Part shown: positions 1 to 7,905 of the stretch, piece by piece
Layout of the letters: every line of letters begins with the position of its first letter
How positions within the stretch are numbered: position 1 is the stretch's first letter
Source of the DNA: Nocardioides sp.
GTDB lineage: Bacteria > Actinomycetota > Actinomycetes > Propionibacteriales > Nocardioidaceae
DNA length: 42,100 nt
Assembly (NCBI GenBank): GCA_017354415.1
Contig: JAFMQY010000009.1
Location: 1-42,100, forward strand
Direction: 5' to 3'
The notes under the pieces: generated by a model
What the model saw: only the letters and a program-made list of their open reading frames with translations
Told to the model about the DNA's origin: nothing
Database searches by the model: none
Made by a program: the position numbers and the translations under genes

Positions 1-1
1 G

Positions 2-382
2 CTCGTCGCCGCCTCGGCCGCCACCGCCGCAGCGCTGCTGGCGCTGGCGTGGGCTTCCCACGCGGCCATCGGACTCGTGGCGATCACCGCTCTCGGCCTG
101 GTCACGGGCGCGCTCCCTCCGCTGGCCCAGACCGAGATCCTGCGGCGGGCAGGCACGGCACACCGAGACCTGGCCGCGGCCCTGATCCCGGTCGTGTTCA
201 ACGGTGGGATCGCCGTCGGTGCCGCCACCGCGAGCCTTCTCGTGGCACGGGCCGGCCACTCGGCGCTGCCTCTACCTGCCGCCGCGACGGCTGCGGTGGC
301 CGCTCTCGGGCTGGCGGCCACGTCCCGACGAAGGATCCGCCACGACGCGTGGCCCTCTGACACCCGAGGCCCCGCGTCGTGA
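2..382 (+). CDS. MFS transporter, C-terminal fragment
   Basis: The 3' end of a gene that begins left of the window; 126 residues and a TGA stop are visible. The translation is almost entirely hydrophobic, with about four membrane segments separated by short loops and ending in a basic cytoplasmic tail (SRRRIRHDAW). The loop GALPPLAQTEILRRAG followed by a helix containing FNGGIAVGAATASLL resembles the last third of DHA1-type drug exporters of the major facilitator superfamily. A proton-driven efflux role in the cell membrane is expected from the family. The substrate cannot be told because the N-terminal half and motif A are missing. It converges on the MetE-like gene with only about 50 nt between stops. 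Identification as MFS rests on hydrophobicity pattern and loop style alone. Confidence 0.7.
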   Translation, partial: LVAASAATAAALLALAWASHAAIGLVAITALGLVTGALPPLAQTEILRRAGTAHRDLAAALIPVVFNGGIAVGAATASLLVARAGHSALPLPAAATAAVAALGLAATSRRRIRHDAWPSDTRGPAS

Positions 383-418
383 AGATATGCGGCCCCGACG
401 ACAAGTCTTCGGACCTAT

Positions 419-442
419 GGGCGCTGAGGGTCCTTCAGCCCC
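419..442. terminator. possible bidirectional hairpin between convergent genes
   Basis: GGG-C-GCTGA pairs with TCAGC-CCC around a 7-nt loop, giving an 8-bp stem with one bulged C. It sits between the MFS stop and the end of the MetE-like gene and overlaps the latter's stop codon. There is no T-tract. Short GC-rich hairpins without U-runs are common at actinobacterial gene ends, so a terminator role is only an inference. Confidence 0.3.
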
Positions 443-1553
443 ATACGTCTGCGGCGGTCTCCACGATCAGGCTGAGCTTGGCCTTCTCCTGGTCGATGGT
501 GAGGTTGTTGCCCTCGACGGTCGAGGAGAAGCCGCATTGGCCTGAGAGGCACAGCTGATCGAGCGGGACGTACTTGGCCGCTTCGTCGATGCGTCGCTTC
601 AGCTCGTCCTTGGACTCCAGCTCTGGTCGCTTGGTCGTCACCAGTCCGAGGACCACGAGCTTGCCCTCCGGCACGTAGCGCAGCGGCTCGAAGCCTCCGG
701 AGCGCTCGTCGTCCCACTCGCAGAAGAAGCCGTCGACCTCGAGTCCGCCGAAGAGGGCCTCGGCGACGAAGTCGTAGCCGCCCTCCGCGGTCCACGACGA
801 CCGATAGTTGCCGCGACACATGTGCGTCGTGACGCGGAGCCCTTCCGGCCGATCGGCCAGGGCGATGTTGATCTGCCGGATGTAGCGCTCGTGCTGGTGT
901 TCGGCGTCTCCGCCCTTCTCCTGCAGCTGGGCACGCTCGGCTGGGTCGTTGAGGTAGGCGAGGCTGGTGTCGTCGAGCTGGAGGTAGGTGCAGCCGAGCG
1001 CGGCGATCTGCTTGACCTGGTCGGCGTACGCCGCGGACAGGTCGCTCCAGAACGCGTCCTCGTCGGGATAGACCGACTTGTCGATCGCGGCAGGCCCGCC
1101 CCGGTAGTGCACCATGCTGGGCGACGGGATGGTCAGCTTCGGAGTGCTCCGGGTCACGACCGACTTCAGGAACTCGAAGTCGTGACCGAAGATGGTGTGG
1201 TCGAGGCCGACCCTTCCGTCGACGGTCAGGGCAGCCGTCGTGAAGTCCAAGTTCCCGTCGGCGTTGCGGAAGTGCACCTCGATCTTCTCGTCTGTGCGGT
1301 GGACCCCGTCCAGCTGGTAGATGAAGTCCATGTGCCAGGACGTACGGCGGAACTCGCCGTCGGTGGCGGTCTGTAGACCGAGGTCCTCCTGCATCTGCAC
1401 CACCTCGCGGATGGCGTCGTCCTCGACCGAGCGGAGCTCGGCTGCGTCGATCCGGCCCTCGGCGTGATCGGTCCTCGCCTGCAGCAGTTGCTGTGGTCGC
1501 AGCAGACTCCCCACGTGGTCGGCGCGGAAGGGCGGAAGGTCGCGGCGTGGCAT
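435..1553 (-). CDS. cobalamin-independent methionine synthase II family (MetE C-terminal-like) methyltransferase
   Basis: 372 residues, matching the single-domain MetE-like proteins that contain only the catalytic (C-terminal) barrel of 5-methyltetrahydropteroyltriglutamate-homocysteine methyltransferase. The N-terminus FRADHVGSLLRPQ is the classical family opening. Candidate zinc ligands are visible: His and Cys in THMCRGN, Glu in FFCEWDDERSGGFEPL, and Cys in LSGQCGFSS near the end. The ATG at 1553 was chosen because it lies just before this motif and follows GAGAGGAATGAC; an upstream in-frame extension has no family similarity. The family transfers methyl groups to a thiol through zinc. Stand-alone members may act on homocysteine or other thiol acceptors with a donor other than methylfolate, so the exact reaction is open. 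It is divergent from the AIM24 gene across a 349-nt spacer. Confidence 0.9.
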   Translation of the reverse strand: MPRRDLPPFRADHVGSLLRPQQLLQARTDHAEGRIDAAELRSVEDDAIREVVQMQEDLGLQTATDGEFRRTSWHMDFIYQLDGVHRTDEKIEVHFRNADGNLDFTTAALTVDGRVGLDHTIFGHDFEFLKSVVTRSTPKLTIPSPSMVHYRGGPAAIDKSVYPDEDAFWSDLSAAYADQVKQIAALGCTYLQLDDTSLAYLNDPAERAQLQEKGGDAEHQHERYIRQINIALADRPEGLRVTTHMCRGNYRSSWTAEGGYDFVAEALFGGLEVDGFFCEWDDERSGGFEPLRYVPEGKLVVLGLVTTKRPELESKDELKRRIDEAAKYVPLDQLCLSGQCGFSSTVEGNNLTIDQEKAKLSLIVETAADVWG

Positions 1554-1902
1554 GTCATTCCTCTCGTGGCTGGTATGCAGGGCCGTCCTCGCCGGCACGT
1601 GCTGGGGGCGAGCATCCGCACGGGGTGTTCGGAGAGTCCGGAGGCGTCCGCAGTCTGCCGGTCGACACGATGTCCCCAACGTATCCGGTAGCGAACGACG
1701 GCTGGGTCGCCGAGTGGTCGGCCTTCGCCGTCTCCGTCCGCTCGGCCATGCATCAGCACTGCCGGTCAAGACACATTCTGAGACCTCGTGTCAGCCTCCG
1801 CCTCTGTGCGCCGATCGACGCTTCGGCCGACAGAACCGGGCCGGAGAGCCGGTGGCAGCGTGTCATAGTGACGACCTGGACGACCGATCGGAGTGGAGGA
1901 CG
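1554..1902. other. divergent intergenic region, no gene recognised
   Basis: This 349-nt stretch separates the leftward MetE-like gene from the rightward AIM24 gene, so it must hold both promoters. No coding region with family similarity was found on either strand. Read on the minus strand it was searched for cobalamin- and SAM-riboswitch landmarks because of the MetE-like gene, and none was recognised. Confidence 0.5.
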
Positions 1903-2568
1903 ATGCGCAGCGAGCTTTTCGGCCAGAACCTCGAGGCGGGGACGCAGGAGCGGTTCACCCTGCAGAACACACGGATGCTCCGGGTCGCGCTCAACGGTGA
2001 CGTGATGGCCCGACAGGGCTCGATGGTGGCCTACCAGGGACAGGTCGACTTCGCCTACCAGGGCTCCGGGGGCATGTCGAAGTTCCTCAAGAAGGCCTTC
2101 ACCGGCGAGGGTGTGCCGCTGATGAGAGTGAGCGGGCAAGGTGACGTGTTCCTCGCCGACGACGCCAGCGAGATCCACCTGGTGACGCTCGAGGGCGACT
2201 CGATCACCGTCAACGGCAAGAACGTCCTGGCCTTCGACTCCACCCTGGACTGGGACATCAAGCGCGTCGAGGGCGCCTCGATGATGTCCGGTGGCGTCTT
2301 CAACACCGTCTTCAGCGGTTCCGGCCAAGTAGCCATCACCGCACACGGCACGCCCGTCGTTCTCTCTGTGGACGCGCCGACCTACGCCGACGTCCAGTCG
2401 GCCATCGCCTGGTCCACCTCGCTGGCCACCAACGTCCGTCGTACCGCCGGTGCCGGCGCCCTGATCGGTCGCGGCTCCGGCGAGGCCTTCCAGCTCGGTT
2501 TCTCCGGGCAGGGCTTCGTCATCGTCCAGGCCAGCGAGGGCCGCGTCGTCGTCCCGCACACCCACTGA
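1903..2568 (+). CDS. AIM24 family protein
   Basis: 221 residues, the usual size for bacterial AIM24/TIGR00266-type proteins. The opening MRSELFGQNLEAGT, then DVMARQGSMVAYQGQVDF and later SGQVAITAHGTPVVL, are characteristic of this beta-rich fold, which resembles TRAP-like attenuation proteins. The ATG follows GTGGAGGACG, a good ribosome-binding site. Eukaryotic AIM24 is a mitochondrial inner-membrane protein needed for normal mitochondrial morphology; bacterial members have no agreed biochemical role. No signal peptide or membrane segment is visible, so a cytoplasmic location is likely. It is monocistronic, divergent from the MetE-like gene and convergent with the DUF3105 gene. Family assignment is confident; function is unknown. 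Confidence 0.88.
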   Translation: MRSELFGQNLEAGTQERFTLQNTRMLRVALNGDVMARQGSMVAYQGQVDFAYQGSGGMSKFLKKAFTGEGVPLMRVSGQGDVFLADDASEIHLVTLEGDSITVNGKNVLAFDSTLDWDIKRVEGASMMSGGVFNTVFSGSGQVAITAHGTPVVLSVDAPTYADVQSAIAWSTSLATNVRRTAGAGALIGRGSGEAFQLGFSGQGFVIVQASEGRVVVPHTH

Positions 2569-2707
2569 ACCGGACTCGAGGGCTACGCCGGAACTGGCGC
2601 GGGATGGCGACGGGTCTCCCACCCACCGTCGGTGAGCGGACCTGCCGAGAGCCTCCGGGGACGGGAGTGCGCCGTGGTCGCCCGCTTGACGACCATGCCC
2701 GTCGGGG

Positions 2708-3544
2708 TCAGAGGCCGGACCTGTCCGACCCGTTGATGGCCGGCTGGCCGCCAGTCTGGACCGGGATCCCGTCGACGGGGCTGCCGTACTCAGGCGTGTA
2801 CTTCTGGCTGTGCCGGAACGTGTCGATGAACTGTTGGAGCCGAGGGTCGCCGGCCGACTGCACGCGCAGCTGATAGCCCCACGAGCTGATCACGATCGGA
2901 GCCGGAAGGTCGTTGCTCGACCACGGCGAGAGATCGACATACCGGTTCGAACGGCCGCTGTCCTGCGCCTCGGGGATCATGCTCTGCTTCTGGAACAGGG
3001 AGACCAGCTGGTCGACCTGGCTCTGGGGGAGGTTCGGACGGTAGGTGATCCAGACCGCGCCATGCTCGAGGTTGTGCACGGCTCGCTCCGGCGGGACCGG
3101 TTTGGTGTAGACACCGGCGTTCATCCAGGTCGGGTTGTGTGGGCCACCGACAGGCGGAGTGACCGCATACTTCACCGGGCCCGGGACGTGATCGTGGCTG
3201 AGCGCGGTCGAGCCGGTCGTGCCAGGGCCGGGCCAGTCGCCGGTGTTCCACGCCATGACACCCTTGATGTCGGTCGGGTTCTTCACCGTCGCCGGAGGCG
3301 TCTGCACGGTCGTGGAGCCGGTCGGCGTTGACGGCATGACCTGCTTCTCAGCACCGGAGGCAGAACTGCCGGTGCTGTGGTGGAGCGAGAAGAACACTCC
3401 GGCGCCGATCCCGAGCAGGATGACGACCACGACTGCGGCACCGAGCATCGCCCGGCGGCGTTCTCGGGCCTTCTGCTCACGCTGGAGCTTCTCCACGATG
3501 GCGCGTCGTTCGGCCTTGCGCTCCTTCTTCGACTTCGTCGCCAC
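2708..3544 (-). CDS. DUF3105 domain membrane protein
   Basis: 278 residues. A strongly basic, probably coiled-coil N-terminus (KSKKERKAERRAIVEKLQRE) is followed by a transmembrane helix at about residues 33-53, a Ser/Thr/Pro-rich linker and an extracytoplasmic DUF3105 domain. The domain shows the conserved VHNLEHGAVWITYRP segment, whose two histidines and glutamate look like a metal- or ligand-binding site; that role is inference. The GTG at 3544 was chosen because it starts exactly at the conserved ATKSKKER motif and has TACGCT 6 nt upstream, fitting a leaderless transcript; no Shine-Dalgarno sequence is present. A longer GTG start at 3613 would add residues unlike the family. DUF3105 proteins are common in actinobacteria, but their biochemical role is not established. 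Confidence 0.85.
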   Translation of the reverse strand: MATKSKKERKAERRAIVEKLQREQKARERRRAMLGAAVVVVILLGIGAGVFFSLHHSTGSSASGAEKQVMPSTPTGSTTVQTPPATVKNPTDIKGVMAWNTGDWPGPGTTGSTALSHDHVPGPVKYAVTPPVGGPHNPTWMNAGVYTKPVPPERAVHNLEHGAVWITYRPNLPQSQVDQLVSLFQKQSMIPEAQDSGRSNRYVDLSPWSSNDLPAPIVISSWGYQLRVQSAGDPRLQQFIDTFRHSQKYTPEYGSPVDGIPVQTGGQPAINGSDRSGL

Positions 3545-3550
3545 ACAGGC

Positions 3551-3556
3551 AGCGTA
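3551..3556 (-). promoter_or_regulatory. -10 hexamer for leaderless DUF3105 transcript
   Basis: On the minus strand TACGCT matches TANNNT and is followed by 6 nt and then the GTG start at 3544. This is the layout of actinobacterial leaderless promoters. No Shine-Dalgarno sequence is present for this gene. Confidence 0.6.
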
Positions 3557-3634
3557 GGAGTGCGCTTCAAGGATCCAGAATCCAGGGACCGCGCAACGCT
3601 TCGTGACCTGCACATTTGCGCGGAGTCTGGTCCG

Positions 3635-4423
3635 CTATCCGGGCGCTCGTATGGCCGTGGCGATGGCGTGGGGGCTGAGGCCCAGCAGCTCGGGAACCCG
3701 TTCGATGGCTCGTGCGGCGTCGAGGAGCACAGTCCAGGCGGTGTGGTCGCCGACCCGAGACTGCATGTCCGCCGCGGCCAACGGAAGACCTTCCACGCCG
3801 ACGAGGTCGTCGAGCTGCAAGCCCGCCTCGTACACCTCGTCCGCCAGGTCGCCTGGCCGGTGGGTGTAGCCGACGAATCCATGGGGCACGACGGGCGGGA
3901 GCTTCCCGGTGCGCTCAACCTCGGGCAGGAGGGACAGGAAGTGGGGGTTGTCCTCGTAGAGCCGCTCCTGGAGGACGCCGTCGAGGCGTGGGGCCCATCG
4001 TGAGATCGCCGCGACGAAGACGGGGCCGCCCGGACGGACGATCCGACAGGCCTCCTCCAGCGTCTGGATCCGGTCCTTGCGCTCGGACAGGTGGTACAGA
4101 GGGCCCAGGAGCAGGACCGCATCGACCGACGAGTCGGGCAGGTCGAGTTGCCGAGCGTCGCCGGCCGCGGTCTGGATCGACCCGTGACCGAGTGCCTGGA
4201 GCTGCTCGACGTGGAGCTCCATCAGGTCACGGTGTTGCACCGTGTATCCCAGCTCGGCGAGCCACAAGGCGTAGCGCCCCGGTCCGCCCCCAACGTCGGC
4301 AACAACCGCGGGAGCCGGTGGCATTCGCCGTTGGAGGATCTCCTTCGTCCGCTCGAACTCGAGGGCACCCTTCGGCCCGGCGAGCCGGTCTCGCTCCTTG
4401 CCCTGCTCGTAGTAGGCCCTCAT
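3635..4423 (-). CDS. class I SAM-dependent methyltransferase
   Basis: 262 residues. Motif I is VVADVGGGPGRYALWLAELGY, the SAM-binding glycine-rich loop. It is followed by a QHRDLMELHVEQ acidic segment, the motif II-like AGDARQLDLPDSSVDAVLLLGPLYHL and the post-motif CRIVRPGGPVFVAAISR. These place it in the Methyltransf_11/25 group, which methylates small molecules or, less often, macromolecules; no substrate can be read. The ATG at 4423 is preceded by GGGAG at good spacing, and the residues after it (MRAYYEQGKERDRLAGPKGALEFERTK split over two helices) match the usual family start. A GTG at 4480 would extend it by 19 residues and cannot be excluded. It lies in a run of leftward genes (DHFR-like, cupin, methyltransferase, DUF3105) with spacings of 90-145 nt, so a shared transcript is possible but not evident. 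Confidence 0.85.
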   Translation of the reverse strand: MRAYYEQGKERDRLAGPKGALEFERTKEILQRRMPPAPAVVADVGGGPGRYALWLAELGYTVQHRDLMELHVEQLQALGHGSIQTAAGDARQLDLPDSSVDAVLLLGPLYHLSERKDRIQTLEEACRIVRPGGPVFVAAISRWAPRLDGVLQERLYEDNPHFLSLLPEVERTGKLPPVVPHGFVGYTHRPGDLADEVYEAGLQLDDLVGVEGLPLAAADMQSRVGDHTAWTVLLDAARAIERVPELLGLSPHAIATAIRAPG

Positions 4424-4565
4424 CTGGGCATCTCCCGTAGCCACGACCCGAGCCTGCACCACACTGTCAGAGACATTCACTCCATTTGGCGCCTCACCCG
4501 ACGTGGGAGGGCTGGCGCCGACCCCGATGACCCGAGTGGCCGGGTTGCCGGCCGGGGCCACGCCT

Positions 4566-5063
4566 TCAGACCCAGTAGGTGTCGTGACGAAGCATGAACT
4601 CCAGGCGCTCTTCGGCGGTCATGGGATTCTTGGCCAGCCCGGCCAGGGTCTCGAAATAGTCTTCTCGAGGGGCGCCGGGGCTGAACATCAGCAGCATCGA
4701 GGCGTTGTTCGCGCCTCGGAAGCCGTGCAGCCCTCCCTCGGGCACGAAGAAGAAGTCGCCGGGGTTGCCGGTCTTCCACCCGGTGCCGTCGTACAGGCTG
4801 ACCTCGCCGCTGAGCACGTAGAACGACTCGGTGATGGCCCGGTGGAAGTGCGGGTCGGGGCCGGACTCGTCAGGACCGAAGTTCCACCGGTACAGCCCGA
4901 ACGTGCCGTGGGTTTGATCGCCTGTGGCGAGGTACTCGCAGCTGCCCCCGGACCGGTACCGGATCGCCGGCTCAGTCTCGCTCGGGCGGATCCATCCAGA
5001 CACCTCTCCGGTGTTGCCGCGGTAGACGTCGGGCGGATACGGGCGGTGCAGCGGTCCGGTCAC
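4566..5063 (-). CDS. cupin domain protein
   Basis: 165 residues forming a single cupin barrel. Cupin motif 1 is complete (HFHRAITESFYVLSG, i.e. HxH-x4-E-x6-G), giving two His and one Glu as metal ligands. Motif 2 is PGDFFFVPEGGLHGF, supplying the third His. A C-terminal helical tail ends with EERLEFMLRHDTYWV. The GTG at 5063 follows GAGGAG and starts a coherent N-terminus. Proteins of this type bind Fe, Mn or Zn and may be dioxygenases, isomerases or ligand sensors; the substrate is not evident. It lies between the DHFR-like gene upstream and the methyltransferase downstream, all leftward. Confidence 0.85.
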   Translation of the reverse strand: MTGPLHRPYPPDVYRGNTGEVSGWIRPSETEPAIRYRSGGSCEYLATGDQTHGTFGLYRWNFGPDESGPDPHFHRAITESFYVLSGEVSLYDGTGWKTGNPGDFFFVPEGGLHGFRGANNASMLLMFSPGAPREDYFETLAGLAKNPMTAEERLEFMLRHDTYWV

Positions 5064-5187
5064 AACTCCTCGCTCTCCTCTTCGTTCGCTCAGCGGTTCG
5101 GGTGATGCTCTCCAGCCACCAGCTCCCGTGATGCCACAAGAGCCGGGCGCAGCCCACGAGCGGACAGTACGCCGAGCCGGGCCTTCG

Positions 5188-5775
5188 CTAACGGGCCACG
5201 TGGTAGTCGACGAGCAGGTGGCCCATAGGTGAGACCGTGCTGCGGATCGTCTCGAGTCGTATGGGCGGCAACCCGTCGAACAGTCTCTTCCCGGTCCCGG
5301 CAATCGTCGGCGCGATGACGAGCCTGAGCTCGTCGACGAGGTCGGCAGCGAGCAGGGTCCGAGTGACCGAGATGCTGGCGTGGACGCCGATGCCCCCACC
5401 TGGTCGGGCCTTGAGGTGCCGCACGAAGTCGACCAGTCCGCCGTCGATCACGTGCGCATTGGTCCACTCGCGTTCGAGCGGCGTCGACGTTGCGACGTAC
5501 TTGGGCACGGTGTTGATGAAGGAGGCGAATGGCTCGATCTCGCTGCCGGGCCAGAACTCAGCCCACTCGTCGTAGCTGCGGCGGCCGAGTATGACCGCGT
5601 CCTGGGTCGCAATCAGATCGGCGCCGCTGGCGTCCGTTTCGTCGTCCCAGTCGGTGAAGAACCGATCGGGAGCCTCCGCCACGCCATCGAGAGACAAGAA
5701 GTAGCCTGCGACGACCTGGCGCGGACTCTGACCGGTCTTCCTCTCGGTTGTGTCGTGATCGGTCTGTGGCGCCAT
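5188..5775 (-). CDS. dihydrofolate reductase family protein (RibD C-terminal-like)
   Basis: 195 residues of the RibD C-terminal/DHFR-like fold. Visible landmarks are VVAGYFLSLDGVAEAPDRFF at the first strand, AVILGRRSYDEWAEFWPG (NADPH-binding region), GGIGVHASISVTRTLLAADLVDELRLVIAPTIAGTGKRLF and the C-terminal strand HLLVDYHV. The family reduces pteridine or ribityl-pyrimidine-like substrates with NADPH. Stand-alone actinobacterial paralogues such as this are not the genuine FolA or RibD enzymes and their substrates are mostly unknown. The ATG at 5775 follows GGAGGAGCCCACC, an excellent ribosome-binding site, and precedes a short polar N-terminal extension. First gene of the leftward run that continues with the cupin. 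Confidence 0.88.
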   Translation of the reverse strand: MAPQTDHDTTERKTGQSPRQVVAGYFLSLDGVAEAPDRFFTDWDDETDASGADLIATQDAVILGRRSYDEWAEFWPGSEIEPFASFINTVPKYVATSTPLEREWTNAHVIDGGLVDFVRHLKARPGGGIGVHASISVTRTLLAADLVDELRLVIAPTIAGTGKRLFDGLPPIRLETIRSTVSPMGHLLVDYHVAR

Positions 5776-5940
5776 GGTGGGCTCCTCCGGAGGCTGTCGG
5801 GCGGGCTACGGCTCACTCCTACGTCGGACGTGACACGTGCAGTTCGACACCGATGCCGACGAGATTCCCACCGTCGTACTGCTCACCATCGCGTCCCGTC
5901 CACGACGGAACCACCCTCGCGGACGGCACATCAGACCGCC

Positions 5941-6432
5941 ATGTCGAAGCAGGTGGTCCCGCTCCTGGTGTGCGCAGCCGTCCTCGTGGCAGGCTGTGGT
6001 GCACGGGGCGGGGCAACCGGGGACAGCACTGGCGGCACTCCCGAGCCAACGCCGCGCGGCACCCCGGACCCGAATCCGACCGCGGCCCCGTGGCCGGCGT
6101 ACGACGTCGAGGACTACACGTACACCCTGCGTACGTCGTGCTTCTGCGGAGACCGCGGTGTTCCGGTCGTCGTCACGGTCCGCGACGGGAAGGCGGCCGC
6201 CGCCGTGTACGCCCACCGGGGCAGCGGCCATGCCGCCGGCTACCCCGCCGGGGACTGGATGAGGGTGACGATCAACGACGTCATCGACGCAGCCAACACC
6301 AAGCACGCCTACCAGGTGCGCGTGAACTGGCCGAAGGGCCAGGACTATCCCACGTCTGTATGGGTCGACCGGGACCAGAACATCGCCGACGAGGAGATCG
6401 GCTACTCGATCCGCAACGTGACGCCGGACTGA
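5941..6432 (+). CDS. DUF6174 lipoprotein
   Basis: 163 residues. A short basic N-terminus and hydrophobic helix end in the lipobox LVAGC (Cys19), so the protein should be lipidated and held on the outer face of the membrane. A Thr/Pro/Gly-rich linker follows (residues about 20-50), then a small domain with YTYTLRTSCFCGDRGVPVVV and VRDGKAAAAVY, which are the typical DUF6174 signatures including the Cys-x-Cys pair. The ATG at 5941 gives a proper lipoprotein signal, although no clear Shine-Dalgarno sequence precedes it. Function is unknown. It is convergent with the SCO6745-type gene, with only 5 nt between stops. Confidence 0.85.
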   Translation: MSKQVVPLLVCAAVLVAGCGARGGATGDSTGGTPEPTPRGTPDPNPTAAPWPAYDVEDYTYTLRTSCFCGDRGVPVVVTVRDGKAAAAVYAHRGSGHAAGYPAGDWMRVTINDVIDAANTKHAYQVRVNWPKGQDYPTSVWVDRDQNIADEEIGYSIRNVTPD

Positions 6433-6437
6433 CGGCT

Positions 6438-7268
6438 CTACCGCGAGCCGGCAGCCTCGAGCGCTGCGGAGATGGGCTCGAGGTCCTCGATGAGGTGGTC
6501 GAGCTCGGTCCGAGTCAGGCTGTCGTACGTCGACGCCGCGAGGTCGTCGGTGAGAGTCTCGATGCGTCTCTTCTTCTCCCGGCCGGCATCAGTGAGCCAG
6601 CCGGAGGTGTCGACGAGGTCGCGGGCGCGCATCCCGTCGACCACCGTGGCCAGCCGCACCGCGGGGAGGTGGTGGACCCTTCCGAACTTCTCTGCGGGGA
6701 TGCCCTCGAAGAGAGCGTGAAGCACATGGGCCTCCGTCCCGCCGATGCCCTCTGCGACCAGGGCGGCGATATGACCGTCACCGCGATGCTCGCGGAGCAG
6801 GGTGGCCGCGTGCCAGAGCCGGGCCACGGGCTCCTCGGGTACGGGAAGCGCTCGGAGCGCGGCGTACATGGGACGTCCCGCCGTGGGGGCGCTGGTCGCG
6901 GCGTTGGTGGCGAGATCGGCGGCTCGCGCGAGACCGGGGGACTCGGCGAGCTCGTCGAGGATCCGTCTCAGCGCAGCGACGCTGCCCTGCTCGCGAGCGG
7001 CCAGCGCCGCCTCGGGAGTGGTGGTGTCCCAGACGCTGGGGATATGGCGGGCGGCCTCGCCGTCGGCGAAGTTGTAGAAGATCGCGTGGACCACCTCGGC
7101 CGGGACGCGGCCCAACGGTGCGGCCCGTCCGGCGAAGTAGCCGTCCCAGTAGTTCCGGAGGCCGAGTGCCATCAGTGCATCGGTCGGTTCGTGTGAGAAG
7201 TAGGTGACCAGGTGGATCGGCTCCACCAGCCGGTACAGGCGGCGGGCGATGGGCTCCGGACACTGCAT
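6438..7268 (-). CDS. SCO6745 family protein
   Basis: 276 residues, all-helical. The opening ARRLYRLVEPIHLVTYFSHEP, then YWDGYFAGRAAPLG and VVHAIFYNF, then SVWDTTTPEAALAAR, match the actinobacterial SCO6745 family, named after a Streptomyces coelicolor protein and sometimes described as having a winged-helix-like C-terminus (here GWLTDAGREKKRRIETLTDDLA). No membrane segment or enzyme motif is seen. The ATG at 7268 was preferred: AGGAG lies about 11 nt upstream and family similarity begins right after it. A GTG at 7295 would add nine residues. The C-terminal half resembles a MarR-type winged helix, so a regulatory role is possible but unproven. Confidence 0.8.
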   Translation of the reverse strand: MQCPEPIARRLYRLVEPIHLVTYFSHEPTDALMALGLRNYWDGYFAGRAAPLGRVPAEVVHAIFYNFADGEAARHIPSVWDTTTPEAALAAREQGSVAALRRILDELAESPGLARAADLATNAATSAPTAGRPMYAALRALPVPEEPVARLWHAATLLREHRGDGHIAALVAEGIGGTEAHVLHALFEGIPAEKFGRVHHLPAVRLATVVDGMRARDLVDTSGWLTDAGREKKRRIETLTDDLAASTYDSLTRTELDHLIEDLEPISAALEAAGSR

Positions 7269-7548
7269 CTCTCGGTCATCTCCTGTAGCTGTCACGGCGG
7301 CTTCGTGGGCGGCCGCTCACCCCTCCTACGAACACCTCTGGCGCGATCCGACACCGACACGCCGACGTTTCCACTGGCCGCCCACGACGGGCCGTCCCTC
7401 AACCCGGCATGCGAACCGCGTGACGACTTGTGGTGGGCACATGCACGCGGGTCGTCGGCGGCGAAGGCGTGAGAAACTTTCGCATCCGGTCCGCATCGCG
7501 ATGCGGCTCCGCGTCAGCGCCATCTCGCGTCAAGAAGCTGGAGAGTGT

Positions 7549-7869
7549 ATGACCGCGTCGCTGCTTCTGGCGAGCGCCATCCTGTGCGAGGTCAGTGCCA
7601 CTCTCACCCTCAAGAGAGCACTCGACCATCCAGCCATGTACGCGGTCGTCGTTGTCGGTTACGTCGCCTCGTTCTTCTTGCTCACCCGCACCCTCAGGGC
7701 GGGCCTCGGGATCGGCCTCGCCTACGGCGTGTGGGCGGGCTGCGGGGTTGCGCTGGCAGCGATCGGCTCCAAGGTCTTCTTCAACGAACCACTCAACGGC
7801 GTCATGATCGTCGGCATCGTCCTCATCATCAGCGGCGTCCTGCTCGTGGAGCTGGGGGCCTCCCGCTGA
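7549..7869 (+). CDS. SMR family multidrug efflux protein
   Basis: 106 residues with four transmembrane helices, the standard size of small multidrug resistance proteins (EmrE/QacC/SugE group). Glu14 in helix 1 (SAILCEVSATLTLK) is in the exact place of the essential proton/substrate-binding Glu of EmrE. Helix 3 contains GIGLAYGVWAGCGVAL, the family's signature glycine/tyrosine segment, and helix 4 has VGIVLIISGVLLVELG. It should work as an antiparallel dimer exchanging protons for cationic drugs, quaternary ammonium compounds or guanidinium. The ATG follows CTGGAGAGTGT. The gene stands alone, so a homodimer is expected. The 280 nt upstream were scanned for a guanidine riboswitch and nothing convincing was recognised. 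Confidence 0.92.
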   Translation: MTASLLLASAILCEVSATLTLKRALDHPAMYAVVVVGYVASFFLLTRTLRAGLGIGLAYGVWAGCGVALAAIGSKVFFNEPLNGVMIVGIVLIISGVLLVELGASR

Positions 7870-7905
7870 CCGGACGAGTCGGGACCGTTGTATCGACTGC
7901 GGGGC

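Noticed and set aside
1554..1800. Possible riboswitch or tRNA upstream of the MetE-like gene
   Set aside because: A TGGCCGAGCGG stretch on the minus strand near 1750 recalls a tRNA D-arm, but no matching T-loop or acceptor stem follows. No B12-box or SAM-riboswitch landmarks were found.
7269..7548. Guanidine riboswitch before the SMR gene
   Set aside because: SMR genes are often under such control, but no recognisable ACGR-type loops or conserved hairpins could be identified by eye.
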